Assembly (NCBI RefSeq): GCF_037908215.1
Contig: NZ_JBBLZC010000004.1
Location: 181,416-245,415, forward strand
Direction: 5' to 3'
DNA length: 64,000 nt
DNA from: Benzoatithermus flavus
GTDB lineage: Bacteria > Pseudomonadota > Alphaproteobacteria > Geminicoccales > Geminicoccaceae
The position numbers and the translations under genes were made by a program. Shown here piece by piece: positions 43,865 through 51,872 of the stretch (position 1 is its first letter; every line of letters begins with the position of its first letter). The notes below the pieces were generated by a model. The model was not told where the DNA came from and did no database searches. It saw nothing but the letters and a program-made list of their open reading frames with translations.

Positions 43865-44290
43865 TTATTCGAACTCGGGCCTCCCTCCTCGCAGAGCCTT
43901 GATCGTCGAGCGCCGTGCCTTGGCAGCGAGGCGACGTCTCTGCGCGCCCGGCGTCGGCTTGGTCGGTTTCCTGGGAGGCGCCGGAGGCGCCGCAGCCTCG
44001 CGGATCAGGGCCAGCAGCCGTGCCAGTGCATCCTCGCGGTTGCGCTCCTGGGTACGGAAGCGCTGTGCCGTGATGACGAGCACCCCCTCTTGGGTGAGTC
44101 GCCGGCCGGCGAGGCGTATCAGCCGCTCGCGCACCGATTCCGGCAGCGACGGCGAGCCACGTACGTCGAACCGGAGCTGCACGGCCGACGCCACCTTGTT
44201 GACGTTCTGGCCGCCCGGCCCCGAGGCGCGCACGAAGCTTTCCTCGATCTCGCGCTCGTCGATGGCGATGCTGGAAGTCACCTGGATCAT
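43865..44290 (-). CDS. arfB: Alternative ribosome-rescue factor B (YaeJ/ArfB)
   Basis: Hydrolyses peptidyl-tRNA on ribosomes stalled without a stop codon. The 141-residue protein has the GGQ motif at residues 26-28 (SFVRASGPGGQNVNKVASAV), ITAQRFRTQERNREDALARL, and a basic tail (QRRRLAAKARRSTIKALRGG) that enters the empty mRNA channel. ATG 44290 gives the family N-terminus. It is bounded on both sides by AT-rich stretches. Confidence 0.93.
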   Translation of the reverse strand: MIQVTSSIAIDEREIEESFVRASGPGGQNVNKVASAVQLRFDVRGSPSLPESVRERLIRLAGRRLTQEGVLVITAQRFRTQERNREDALARLLALIREAAAPPAPPRKPTKPTPGAQRRRLAAKARRSTIKALRGGRPEFE

Positions 44291-44349
44291 GCCGGCCAAG
44301 CTACCCGCCCCCTCCCCGCGCCCCAAGCCCGTTTCGCGAGGTTCGGGCC

Positions 44350-44453
44350 AGCCGAAATAACAAAAATTATATGTTTTTTAAGAAATTACTCTGCGCCATC
44401 TTGTATAAATTTCGCTTTGCTGTATCTTTTGCGTAGGTTCGCATGGTGGCCCG
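44350..44453 (+). promoter_or_regulatory. AT-rich promoter region upstream of cysJ
   Basis: About 85 bases far richer in A and T than the rest of the window, with TTATATG, TTTTTTAAGAAATTA and a TATAAAT box at 44404-44410. It probably drives cysJI and may serve divergent arfB. No regulator site could be named with confidence. Confidence 0.45.
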
Positions 44454-46280
44454 ATGGCCGTCGTGCATTGCATACCGGGGAAGCAGCCGTTGCTCGTCAC
44501 CAAGCCCGATGCATCGAGCCAGACCTGGACCGGCCCCTTGTCGCCGGAGCAGGCTGCCCAGCTTGAAGCGCTCGTCGGCACCCTCACCGCCGAACAGGCG
44601 CTGTGGGTGAGCGGCTACCTCGCCGGATACAATGCGAGAGCGAGGGTCGCCGCCCCGGCTACGGCCGTCGTCCCGACCGCCCAGCCGGTCACGATCCTTT
44701 ATGCGTCCGAGACCGGCAACGCCGCCTCGCTCGCGAAGAAGCTGAACGAGCGTGCCAAGGCCAAGGGGCTCGCGACGAAGCTTCTCGACATCGCCGACTA
44801 CCGGGTCAAGGATCTCAAGGGCGAGCGCTTCCTCGTCGTCGTCACCAGCACCCAGGGCGAAGGCGAGCCGCCGACCTCGGCTGCCGACTTCTACGAGTTC
44901 CTGCACGGCCGGAAGGCGCCGCGCCTCGAAGGGCTGAAGTTCGCCGTCTTGGGCTTGGGCGATTCGACCTACGAGCATTTCTGCCAGACCGGCAAGGACA
45001 TCGACACCCGGCTCGAGGCTTTGGGCGCTGTGCGCATGGTCGAGCGGGTCGATTGCGACGTCGACTACGAGGCGCCGGCCACGGGCTGGATCGACCGGCT
45101 GCTCGACCAGCTCGTGCGCGAGCTGCCGCCGGCCGAGGCCAAGATCGTGGCCTTCCCGCACGTCGCCGCGCCCGCCGTGGCGGCGGAGCCGCTCTACGAC
45201 CGCACGAACCCGTTCCAGGCGACCGTGCTCGAGAATCTGCGCCTGACCGGACGCGGCTCGAGCAAGGAGATCCGCCACGTCGAGATCTCGCTCGAGGGTT
45301 CGGGCCTCACCTACGAGCCCGGCGATTCGCTCGGCATCCTACCGCAGAACGACCCCGAGCTCGTGGGCGAGCTGATCGCCAGCCTGGGCCTGGAAGGGCG
45401 GCCCGACCTGCAGGAGGCGCTCGGCCGCGACTACGAGATCACGACGCTGACGGGTCGCTTCCTCGCCGGCTGGGCCGAGCTCAGCGGTGCGAAGGCGCTC
45501 AAGGAGCTCGTTGCCGATCCGGCTGCCCAGAAGGCCTGGCTGCACGGCCGCGAGATCATCGACGTCGTGAGCGCCTTCCCGGTTCCGGGCATCGACGCAG
45601 CCACCTTCACGGGGCTCCTGCGCAAGCTGCCGCCGCGGCTCTACTCGCTGGCCTCCAGCCAGGCCGCCAACCCCGACGAGGCGCACATCGTCGTCTCGAC
45701 CGTGCGCTACGACAGCCACGGCCGCAGCCGCAAGGGTGTCGCCTCCACCATGCTGGCCGATCGCGTGCGGCCCGACGACACGCTTCCGGTCTACATCAAC
45801 GCGAATCGCCATTTCCGCCTGCCGACCGACCCGGACGCGCCGATCGTCATGATCGGCGCCGGCACCGGTGTCGCGCCCTACCGTGCCTTCATGCAGGAGC
45901 GCGAGGAGCGCGGGGCCAAGGGCCGCTCCTGGCTGTTCTTCGGCGAGCGCAACTTCCGCACCGACTTCCTCTACCAGGTCGAGTGGCAGCGCTGGCTCAA
46001 GGACGGAGTGCTGTCCCGTATCGACCTTGCGTTCTCGCGCGATCAGGCCGAGAAGGTCTACGTGCAGCACCGGCTCCTGGAGCGGGCGGCCGAGCTCTGG
46101 GCCTGGCTCGAGGAGGGTGCCCACCTCTATCTCTGCGGCGACGCCGAGCAGCTAGCACCCGATGTCCATGCGGCGCTCCTGCGGATCGTGGCGGAGCAGT
46201 CCGGCCGTGGGCCCGAGCAGGCCGCCGAGTACCTGAAGACCCTGCAGCGCGAGGGTCGCTACCAGCGTGACGTGTACTGA
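44454..46280 (+). CDS. cysJ: Sulfite reductase (NADPH) flavoprotein, alpha component
   Basis: Passes electrons from NADPH through FAD and FMN to the sulfite reductase hemoprotein. The 608-residue protein has an N-terminal segment (about 1-75), a flavodoxin domain (ITILYASETGN-like VTILYASETGNAAS, STQGEGEPPTSA, LGLGDSTYEHFCQTGKD), an FAD-binding domain (RLYSLASSQ) and an NADPH domain (IVMIGAGTGVAPYRAFMQER, LYLCGDAEQLAPDVHAAL). It is followed 10 bases later by cysI. No cysH, cysD or siroheme genes are adjacent. Confidence 0.95.
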   Translation: MAVVHCIPGKQPLLVTKPDASSQTWTGPLSPEQAAQLEALVGTLTAEQALWVSGYLAGYNARARVAAPATAVVPTAQPVTILYASETGNAASLAKKLNERAKAKGLATKLLDIADYRVKDLKGERFLVVVTSTQGEGEPPTSAADFYEFLHGRKAPRLEGLKFAVLGLGDSTYEHFCQTGKDIDTRLEALGAVRMVERVDCDVDYEAPATGWIDRLLDQLVRELPPAEAKIVAFPHVAAPAVAAEPLYDRTNPFQATVLENLRLTGRGSSKEIRHVEISLEGSGLTYEPGDSLGILPQNDPELVGELIASLGLEGRPDLQEALGRDYEITTLTGRFLAGWAELSGAKALKELVADPAAQKAWLHGREIIDVVSAFPVPGIDAATFTGLLRKLPPRLYSLASSQAANPDEAHIVVSTVRYDSHGRSRKGVASTMLADRVRPDDTLPVYINANRHFRLPTDPDAPIVMIGAGTGVAPYRAFMQEREERGAKGRSWLFFGERNFRTDFLYQVEWQRWLKDGVLSRIDLAFSRDQAEKVYVQHRLLERAAELWAWLEEGAHLYLCGDAEQLAPDVHAALLRIVAEQSGRGPEQAAEYLKTLQREGRYQRDVY

Positions 46281-46290
46281 GGATCTCCCG

Positions 46291-48012
46291 ATGACCATGG
46301 ACCGCAGCCGCGACGTGTCCCAGCCCGTGGAGCGGCTGAGCGGCAACGAGCGCCTCAAGGCCGCGAGCCGGCGCCTGCGCGGCGACATCGTCGAGGGCCT
46401 GGCCGATCCGGTCACGGGCGGGATCTCGCCCGAGGCACAGCAGCTCCTCAAGTTTCACGGCAGCTACCAACAGGACGACCGCGATCTGCGCGACGAGCGC
46501 CGCCGCCAGAAGCTCGAGCCGGCCTACGAGTTCATGGTGCGCGTGCGTCTGCCGGGTGGCGTGTGCCGGCCGGACCAGTGGCTGAAGCTGGACGAGCTGG
46601 CCCGCACGTACGCGAACGGCACGCTCCGGCTCACCACCCGCCAGACCTTCCAGTTCCACGGCATCCTGAAGCGCGACATGCGCAAGACGATCCAGGGCAT
46701 GAACCAGGTGCTCCTGGATTCGATCGCGGCCTGCGGCGACGTCAATCGTGGGGTGATGTGCTCGATCAATCCGCACCTCTCGGCGCTGCATCAGCAGGTC
46801 TACGAGCTCGCCAAAGCCACGAGCGAGCATCTTTTGCCCAGAACACGCGCCTATCACGAGATCTGGCTCGAGCAGGAGCCCGTGGCCGGCAGCGGCGAGG
46901 AGGAGGAGCCGATCTACGGCCCCACCTATCTTCCGCGCAAGTTCAAGATCGGCTTCGTCATTCCCCCCGAGAACGACGTCGACGTCTACACGCAGGATCT
47001 GGGCTTCATCGCGATCGTCGAGAACGGAAAGCTCGAAGGCTTTAACGTCACGGTGGGTGGTGGCATGGGCCGGGCCGACAACGAGCCGGGGACCTACCCG
47101 CGCCTCGCCGATGTCGCCGGCTTCATCCGCCCCGACCAGGTGGTCCGGGTCGCCGAGGAGGTGGTCAAGATCCAGCGCGACTACGGCGACCGGGTCGACC
47201 GCAAGCACGCCCGCTTCAAATACACGATCGACGATCGCGGCCTCGACTGGTTCAAGGACGAGATCGCGAGCCGGCTCGGCTGGCGGCTCGAGGAGCCGCG
47301 CCCGTTCGTCTTCACGACCAACGGCGACCGCTACGGCTGGGCGCAGGGCGACGACGGCTGCTGGCACTATACCCTGTTCGTCGAGAACGGCCGGGTGAAG
47401 GACACGGCTGACCTCCAGCTCATGACGGCCTTGCGCACGATTGCCGCCGTCCACGAGGGCGAGTTCCGCCTGACACCGAACCAGAACCTGATCATCAGCC
47501 GGATCAAGGACACGGCGCGCGCCCGGATCCAATCCCTGATCGAAGCCTACGGACTCGATTCGACGGTTCGGCGCAGCGTGCTGCGGCGCAACTCGATGGC
47601 CTGCGTGGCGCTGCCGACCTGTGCGCTCGCCATGGCCGAGAGCGAGCGCTACCTGCCGCAGCTCGTCACCAAGCTGGAAAAGGTGATGGCCGAGCACGGC
47701 CTCGCCGAGGAGCCGATCATCGTCCGGATGACCGGCTGCCCCAACGGCTGCGCACGTCCTTACGTTGCCGAGATCGCTTTCACGGGCCGGGCACCCGGCA
47801 AGTACAACGTCTATCTCGGCGGCGGCTTCCACGGTCAGCGGCTCAACCGGATGCTGCTCGAGAACGTGGGCGAGCCCGTGATCCTCGAGACGCTCACACC
47901 GATCATCGCCCGTTATGCCAAGGAGCGCGTGCCGGGCGAGCGCTTCGGCGACTTCGTGATCCGGGCAGGGATCATCCGCGAGGTCAAGGAAGGCCGGGAC
48001 TTCAATGGCTGA
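46291..48012 (+). CDS. cysI: Sulfite reductase hemoprotein, beta component
   Basis: Reduces sulfite to sulfide for cysteine synthesis. The 573-residue protein binds siroheme and a 4Fe-4S cluster through Cys438, Cys444 (CVALPTC), Cys483 and Cys487 (TGCPNGCARPY). The siroheme-phosphate region is seen in RLTTRQTFQFHGILK. ATG 46291 is preferred, with GAGGA upstream; a frame open from 46267 would overlap cysJ without a good site. It forms an operon with cysJ. Confidence 0.96.
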   Translation: MTMDRSRDVSQPVERLSGNERLKAASRRLRGDIVEGLADPVTGGISPEAQQLLKFHGSYQQDDRDLRDERRRQKLEPAYEFMVRVRLPGGVCRPDQWLKLDELARTYANGTLRLTTRQTFQFHGILKRDMRKTIQGMNQVLLDSIAACGDVNRGVMCSINPHLSALHQQVYELAKATSEHLLPRTRAYHEIWLEQEPVAGSGEEEEPIYGPTYLPRKFKIGFVIPPENDVDVYTQDLGFIAIVENGKLEGFNVTVGGGMGRADNEPGTYPRLADVAGFIRPDQVVRVAEEVVKIQRDYGDRVDRKHARFKYTIDDRGLDWFKDEIASRLGWRLEEPRPFVFTTNGDRYGWAQGDDGCWHYTLFVENGRVKDTADLQLMTALRTIAAVHEGEFRLTPNQNLIISRIKDTARARIQSLIEAYGLDSTVRRSVLRRNSMACVALPTCALAMAESERYLPQLVTKLEKVMAEHGLAEEPIIVRMTGCPNGCARPYVAEIAFTGRAPGKYNVYLGGGFHGQRLNRMLLENVGEPVILETLTPIIARYAKERVPGERFGDFVIRAGIIREVKEGRDFNG

Positions 48013-48126
48013 GCGAACGGCCGGGGCGGCTCTCACCCTCAGGGCAGGTCTGCCATGACGAGCGCGTAGGCGATCGGTGGCTGAGCCTGTGCTAGCTTCT
48101 TCGCGTGCCCAGCGAGGGAGGCCGTG

Positions 48127-48363
48127 ATGAACCGTGATGCCCCGCGCCACGAGCGGATCACGATCGATCCCGGCGAGATCCACGGCAAGCCGGTGATCCG
48201 TGGCACGCGGATCACCGTGGAGCAGATCCTGCGCGAGCTCGGCGCCGGCCGGAGCGTCGAGGAGATCATGGCCGAGCACCCGCGGCTCACGCACGAGGAC
48301 ATCCGCGCCGCTCAAACCTTCGCTGCCGACTGGCTCGCCGAGGCGGTCTGCGACCGTCGCTGA
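48127..48363 (+). CDS. DUF433 antitoxin-like protein, orphan
   Basis: A 78-residue protein with the DUF433 signature ITIDPGEIHGKPVIRGTRIT and VEQILRELGAGRSVEEIMAE, a small helix-turn-helix-like domain. DUF433 proteins usually precede a DUF5615 PIN-like toxin. No such gene follows; the next 198 bases hold no recognisable coding sequence. ATG 48127 has GGGAGG upstream. It may be an orphan antitoxin or a stand-alone regulator. Confidence 0.85.
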   Translation: MNRDAPRHERITIDPGEIHGKPVIRGTRITVEQILRELGAGRSVEEIMAEHPRLTHEDIRAAQTFAADWLAEAVCDRR

Positions 48364-48561
48364 GCGTGTGCCCTCGGCGGCTTCGTCGGGCCTGCCCGTT
48401 CATTGTCGCTCGACATCGCCCTACCTCGATGCCGCGAACGACGCCTACCAGAGCGACTCAAAATCTGATTTACCCCTCAACCGTATGTTGATACCTATAG
48501 AGCGTTGCCGATTGGAAGCCGGTCTGGGAAGCCATAAGCGCACCGAAAGGGCCTGACGCAC

Positions 48562-48777
48562 ATGAGCACGCCCCAAAGTCAATACTATGAGAATCCTGTC
48601 CAGGCGAACGACTATCCAAGTCGATCCGATTTTCTGCTGCATCAGATCCATTGGCGCGAAGGTGCGCCGGTCCATGATCCTCCGCTCGCTTTCTATGCCA
48701 CCGTGTTCATCGGCTTTCTCGTGCTCATGTTCATCGGATCGATGGCGATCTCCGGTATGGCAGGCTTCCTGTTCTGA
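48562..48777 (+). CDS. Small membrane protein, unknown
   Basis: A 71-residue protein. The N-terminal 40 residues are polar and tyrosine-rich (SQYYENPVQANDYPSRSDF), followed by one hydrophobic helix (FYATVFIGFLVLMFIGSMAI) and a short GMAGFLF end. ATG 48562 is preceded by GAAAGGG. No family was recognised. It stands alone between the DUF433 gene and the peroxiredoxin gene. Confidence 0.6.
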   Translation: MSTPQSQYYENPVQANDYPSRSDFLLHQIHWREGAPVHDPPLAFYATVFIGFLVLMFIGSMAISGMAGFLF

Positions 48778-49124
48778 CCGGAGCAGAACTGTCGGGGCGC
48801 TGCGCTAGACCGAGCAGATGATCCCGTTGCGGCAGCGGGAATCCTCGGGGATTCACCTGCGCATCCGCGCTGGAAGCTGGTATCGGTCAGCCGCAAGGTC
48901 CTGATCAGCCCGATCTCGAAGATCCTGGGCTCGCGGACGTCCTCGGGCGAGCCAGAGTCGAAATGCCCGACATTGCTGGCGCAAGGGCGACAAGCGGCGC
49001 AAACGGGACTACATATGAATGCTGCAGCATACGGCAAGGAGCCGTGAACGCTGCCGGGATCAGCGCCCTATCGGCGCCGGCGGGAAAGGCCGCGCCACGA
49101 GGCACCGCAGAGGGAGTTCACGAC
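48778..49124. other. Intergenic region with no supported gene
   Basis: About 347 bases between the small membrane protein and the peroxiredoxin gene. One frame (48819-49046) stays open without a good start and reads like ordinary protein, for example HPRWKLVSVSRKVLISPISK, so an old gene remnant is possible. No similarity was recognised. The peroxiredoxin Shine-Dalgarno site (GAGGGAG) is at its right end. Confidence 0.4.
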
Positions 49125-49787
49125 ATGTCCATCCGCTTGGGCGACAACGCCCCCGACTTCGAGGCCGACACCACCGAGGGCCGCATCCGCTTCCACGAGT
49201 GGATCGGCGACAGCTGGTGCGTGTTGTTCTCGCACCCCAAGGATTTCACGCCCGTGTGCACCACCGAACTCGGCTACATGGCCAAGATCAAGCCCGAGTT
49301 CGACAAGCGCGGCGTCAAGATCATCGGCATCAGCGTCGACCCGGTCGAGGATCACAAGCGCTGGGCCAAGGACATCGAGGAGACCCAGGGCGTTGCCCCG
49401 AACTACCCGATGATCGGCGACCCCGAGCTCAAGATCGCGAAGCTCTACGACATGCTGCCGGCCGGTGCGGGCGACAGTGCCGCCGGCCGCACGCCCGCCG
49501 ACAACGCCACCGTGCGCAACGTGTTCGTCATCGGCCCGGACAAGAAGGTGAAGCTGGTCCTGGTCTACCCGATGACCACCGGCCGCAACTTCGACGAGGT
49601 GCTGCGGGTGATCGATTCGATGCAGCTCACGCAGAAGTTCTCGGTGTCGACGCCGGCCAACTGGAACAGGGGCGAGGACGTGATCGTGCTGCCCTCGATC
49701 CCGACCGAGGAGGCGAAGACCAAGTTCACCAAGGGCGTCAAGGAGCTGAAGCCCTACCTGCGCCTCACCCCCGACCCTAGCATCTGA
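49125..49787 (+). CDS. Peroxiredoxin, 1-Cys (Prx6) type
   Basis: Reduces hydrogen peroxide and alkyl hydroperoxides. The 220-residue protein has the peroxidatic Cys45 in HPKDFTPVCTTELGYMAKIK, an Arg in NATVRNVFVIGPDKKVKLVL and the long C-terminal Prx6-type domain (VIVLPSIPTEEAKTKFTKGV). Cys32 is also present, but no clear resolving cysteine follows in the C-terminal half. ATG 49125 has a good ribosome-binding site. Confidence 0.93.
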   Translation: MSIRLGDNAPDFEADTTEGRIRFHEWIGDSWCVLFSHPKDFTPVCTTELGYMAKIKPEFDKRGVKIIGISVDPVEDHKRWAKDIEETQGVAPNYPMIGDPELKIAKLYDMLPAGAGDSAAGRTPADNATVRNVFVIGPDKKVKLVLVYPMTTGRNFDEVLRVIDSMQLTQKFSVSTPANWNRGEDVIVLPSIPTEEAKTKFTKGVKELKPYLRLTPDPSI

Positions 49788-49862
49788 TCCGTTCTGCCCG
49801 CCCCTCTGCTCCTGCCGGCCGGCGGGACGGGGGCGGGACCATCCGATCGCGGAAGGCAGGGC

Positions 49863-50696
49863 ATGCGCACCGTGAGGCTGCCCGACGGCGAGGAGGTCCC
49901 GGTCCTCGGCCAGGGCACCTGGTTCATGGGCGAGAGTCCGGCGGAGCGCGCGGCCGAGGTGCGAGCGCTCTGCCACGGGCTCGACCTCGGTATGACGCTG
50001 ATCGACACGGCGGAGATGTACGGTGAGGGCGGAGCCGAGGAGGTCGTGGGCGAGGCGATCCGCGGCCGGCGCGAGGAGGTCTTCCTCGTGAGCAAGGTCT
50101 ATCCGCACAACGCCTCGCGCACAGGCGCCATCGCCGCCTGCGAGCGCAGCCTGAAGCGGCTCGGGACCGACCGGATCGACCTCTACCTCCTGCACTGGCG
50201 CGGCCGCCATCCTCTCGCCGAAACGGTGGCGGCCTTCGAGCGGCTGAAGCGTGACGGCAAGATCCGTCACTGGGGGATGAGCAATCTGGACGCGGACGAG
50301 CTCGAGGAGCTCTGGGCCGTGCCGGACGGATCGAGCTGCGCCGCCGATCAGGTGCTCTACAACCTCGCCCGCCGCGGCATCGAGTGGGATCTTCTCCCCT
50401 GGTGCCGGGAGCGCGGCGTACCGGTCATGGCCTACAGCCCGATCGAGCAGGCCCGTCTCCCGACCGATGGCATCCTCGCCGAGATCGGCCGGTGTCACGG
50501 GCGCAGCGCCTTCCAGGTGGCGCTCGCCTGGGTGCTGAGCCGGCCCGGTGTCATCGCCATTCCGAAGGCGAGCCGCATCGAGCACGTCACCGCCAACCGC
50601 GCGGCGCTCGACCTCGTGCTCCGGCCCGAGGATCTGGCGGCGCTCGATCGCGCTTTCCCGCCGCCCACCCGCAAGCAGCCGCTCGCGATGCTCTGA
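49863..50696 (+). CDS. Aldo/keto reductase
   Basis: NADPH-dependent carbonyl reductase, 277 residues. The TIM barrel shows the catalytic Asp and Tyr in LIDTAEMYGEGGAEEVVGEA, the Lys in LVSKVYPHNAS, the His region in LYLLHWRGRHPL, and the cofactor loop IPKASRIEHVTANRAALDLV. It is close to YeaE/2,5-diketogluconate reductase relatives. The substrate is unknown. It converges with the phosphoesterase gene, with five bases between the stops. Confidence 0.92.
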   Translation: MRTVRLPDGEEVPVLGQGTWFMGESPAERAAEVRALCHGLDLGMTLIDTAEMYGEGGAEEVVGEAIRGRREEVFLVSKVYPHNASRTGAIAACERSLKRLGTDRIDLYLLHWRGRHPLAETVAAFERLKRDGKIRHWGMSNLDADELEELWAVPDGSSCAADQVLYNLARRGIEWDLLPWCRERGVPVMAYSPIEQARLPTDGILAEIGRCHGRSAFQVALAWVLSRPGVIAIPKASRIEHVTANRAALDLVLRPEDLAALDRAFPPPTRKQPLAML

Positions 50697-50701
50697 ACGG
50701 C

Positions 50702-51586
50702 TCAGGCCGGCCGAGCGGTCCCGCTGTCCGGCTCGCGCAGCTTCTCGGGCTGGCCGAAGCGGCGCTTCTGCCCGAGGCCGGGCAGACGATGGAAAGCCTC
50801 GAGCGCCGGATCGCTCGTCACGCACCAGAACCGCAACCGGTCATCCAGAAGCTGAACGGCGGTGAGCACACCCGTGCGGTAGCAGCCGCTGTCGATCGCG
50901 ATCCGGTGCGGCCGGACCTCGGGACCGCGAATGGTATGGCCGTGGACGACCACGAACGGGTGCGGCCAGTCGTGCGCGCCGAGGAAGGGCTGGCGCAGCC
51001 AGAGCAGCTCCTCGAGCTCGTGCTCGTTCAAGGACTTGTCCGGATGCACACCGGCATGGACGAAGACGTAGTCGCCGACCTGCCAGTGCGGCTCCAGGCC
51101 ACCCAGAAGCGCCATGATCTCCGGCCCTGCGATACCCCGCGCCTTGGCCGCGAGCGTGGCCGGCTCGGATGTCAGCATCGTGCCTTCGTCGATGCCGAGC
51201 TCGGCGAGCGTGGTGTCGCCGCCGTTGCCGCACCAGAATTCCAGGAGGTCGTACGAAGGCCGCTCGGCGGTGAGGAACTCGATCAGGTACTGATCGTGGT
51301 TGCCGCGCAGGGCATGGACCGGGATGCCGAGCTCGCCGCCCAGCCGCGGAATCCGCCGCAGCACGGGCAGGCTCGCCGGGCCACGGTCGATATAGTCGCC
51401 GATGAGCACGAGCTGGCTGGCGACGCCGCGGACGTGCGCCACTGCGATCTCCGGCTGCAGGAGTGCCAGCATGGCATCGAGGTGGCCGGCGAAGCCGTGC
51501 ACGTCGCCGATGGCGAGCAGCATGGTCGCGGACGGCGTCGACCGGGGTGCGGTTTCCCAATCCGAGCGGAAGCCATAGAGCGCCAT
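50702..51586 (-). CDS. Metallophosphoesterase (PP2A-type serine/threonine phosphatase family)
   Basis: A 294-residue protein with the phosphoesterase motifs LLAIGDVHGFAGHL, LVLIGDYIDRGPAS, HALRGNHDQYLIEF, VFVHAGVHPDKSL and VVVHGHTIRGPEV, which provide all metal ligands. Similar bacterial enzymes act as protein phosphatases or diadenosine tetraphosphatases. ATG 51586 is favoured for a typical N-terminus; ATG 51613 would add nine residues. Confidence 0.9.
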   Translation of the reverse strand: MALYGFRSDWETAPRSTPSATMLLAIGDVHGFAGHLDAMLALLQPEIAVAHVRGVASQLVLIGDYIDRGPASLPVLRRIPRLGGELGIPVHALRGNHDQYLIEFLTAERPSYDLLEFWCGNGGDTTLAELGIDEGTMLTSEPATLAAKARGIAGPEIMALLGGLEPHWQVGDYVFVHAGVHPDKSLNEHELEELLWLRQPFLGAHDWPHPFVVVHGHTIRGPEVRPHRIAIDSGCYRTGVLTAVQLLDDRLRFWCVTSDPALEAFHRLPGLGQKRRFGQPEKLREPDSGTARPA

Positions 51587-51678
51587 GGGCTCGGAGCCAC
51601 TCCTCTGCTGCATCGAGCGTCGACACGTCTAGAATGCGTCCCGAGCCCCGTCAGTTCCTACCGGATGGATCCGAGCCC

Positions 51679-51864
51679 ATGGCCGAGCCCTGGCTGACAC
51701 CCGGCGCCATCGTCCGCAACCCCGCCCGGCCCGATTGGGGCCTGGGTCAGGTGCAGTCCGCGATCGGCACGCGCGTCACCGTCAACTTCGAGCACGTCGG
51801 CAAGCAGACCCTCGATATGCGCCACGTCCGCCTCGAGCTGGTGGCACCGCCCAAAGGGCTCTGA
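51679..51864 (+). CDS. DUF3553 small protein
   Basis: A 61-residue protein. The sequence LTPGAIVRNPARPDWGLGQV followed by QSAIGTRVTVNFEHVGK is the DUF3553 signature, a small beta-rich domain also found at the end of UvrD-like helicases. Its function alone is unknown. An in-frame ATG at 51634 would add 15 residues. Confidence 0.8.
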   Translation: MAEPWLTPGAIVRNPARPDWGLGQVQSAIGTRVTVNFEHVGKQTLDMRHVRLELVAPPKGL

Positions 51865-51872
51865 GCGGAGCC

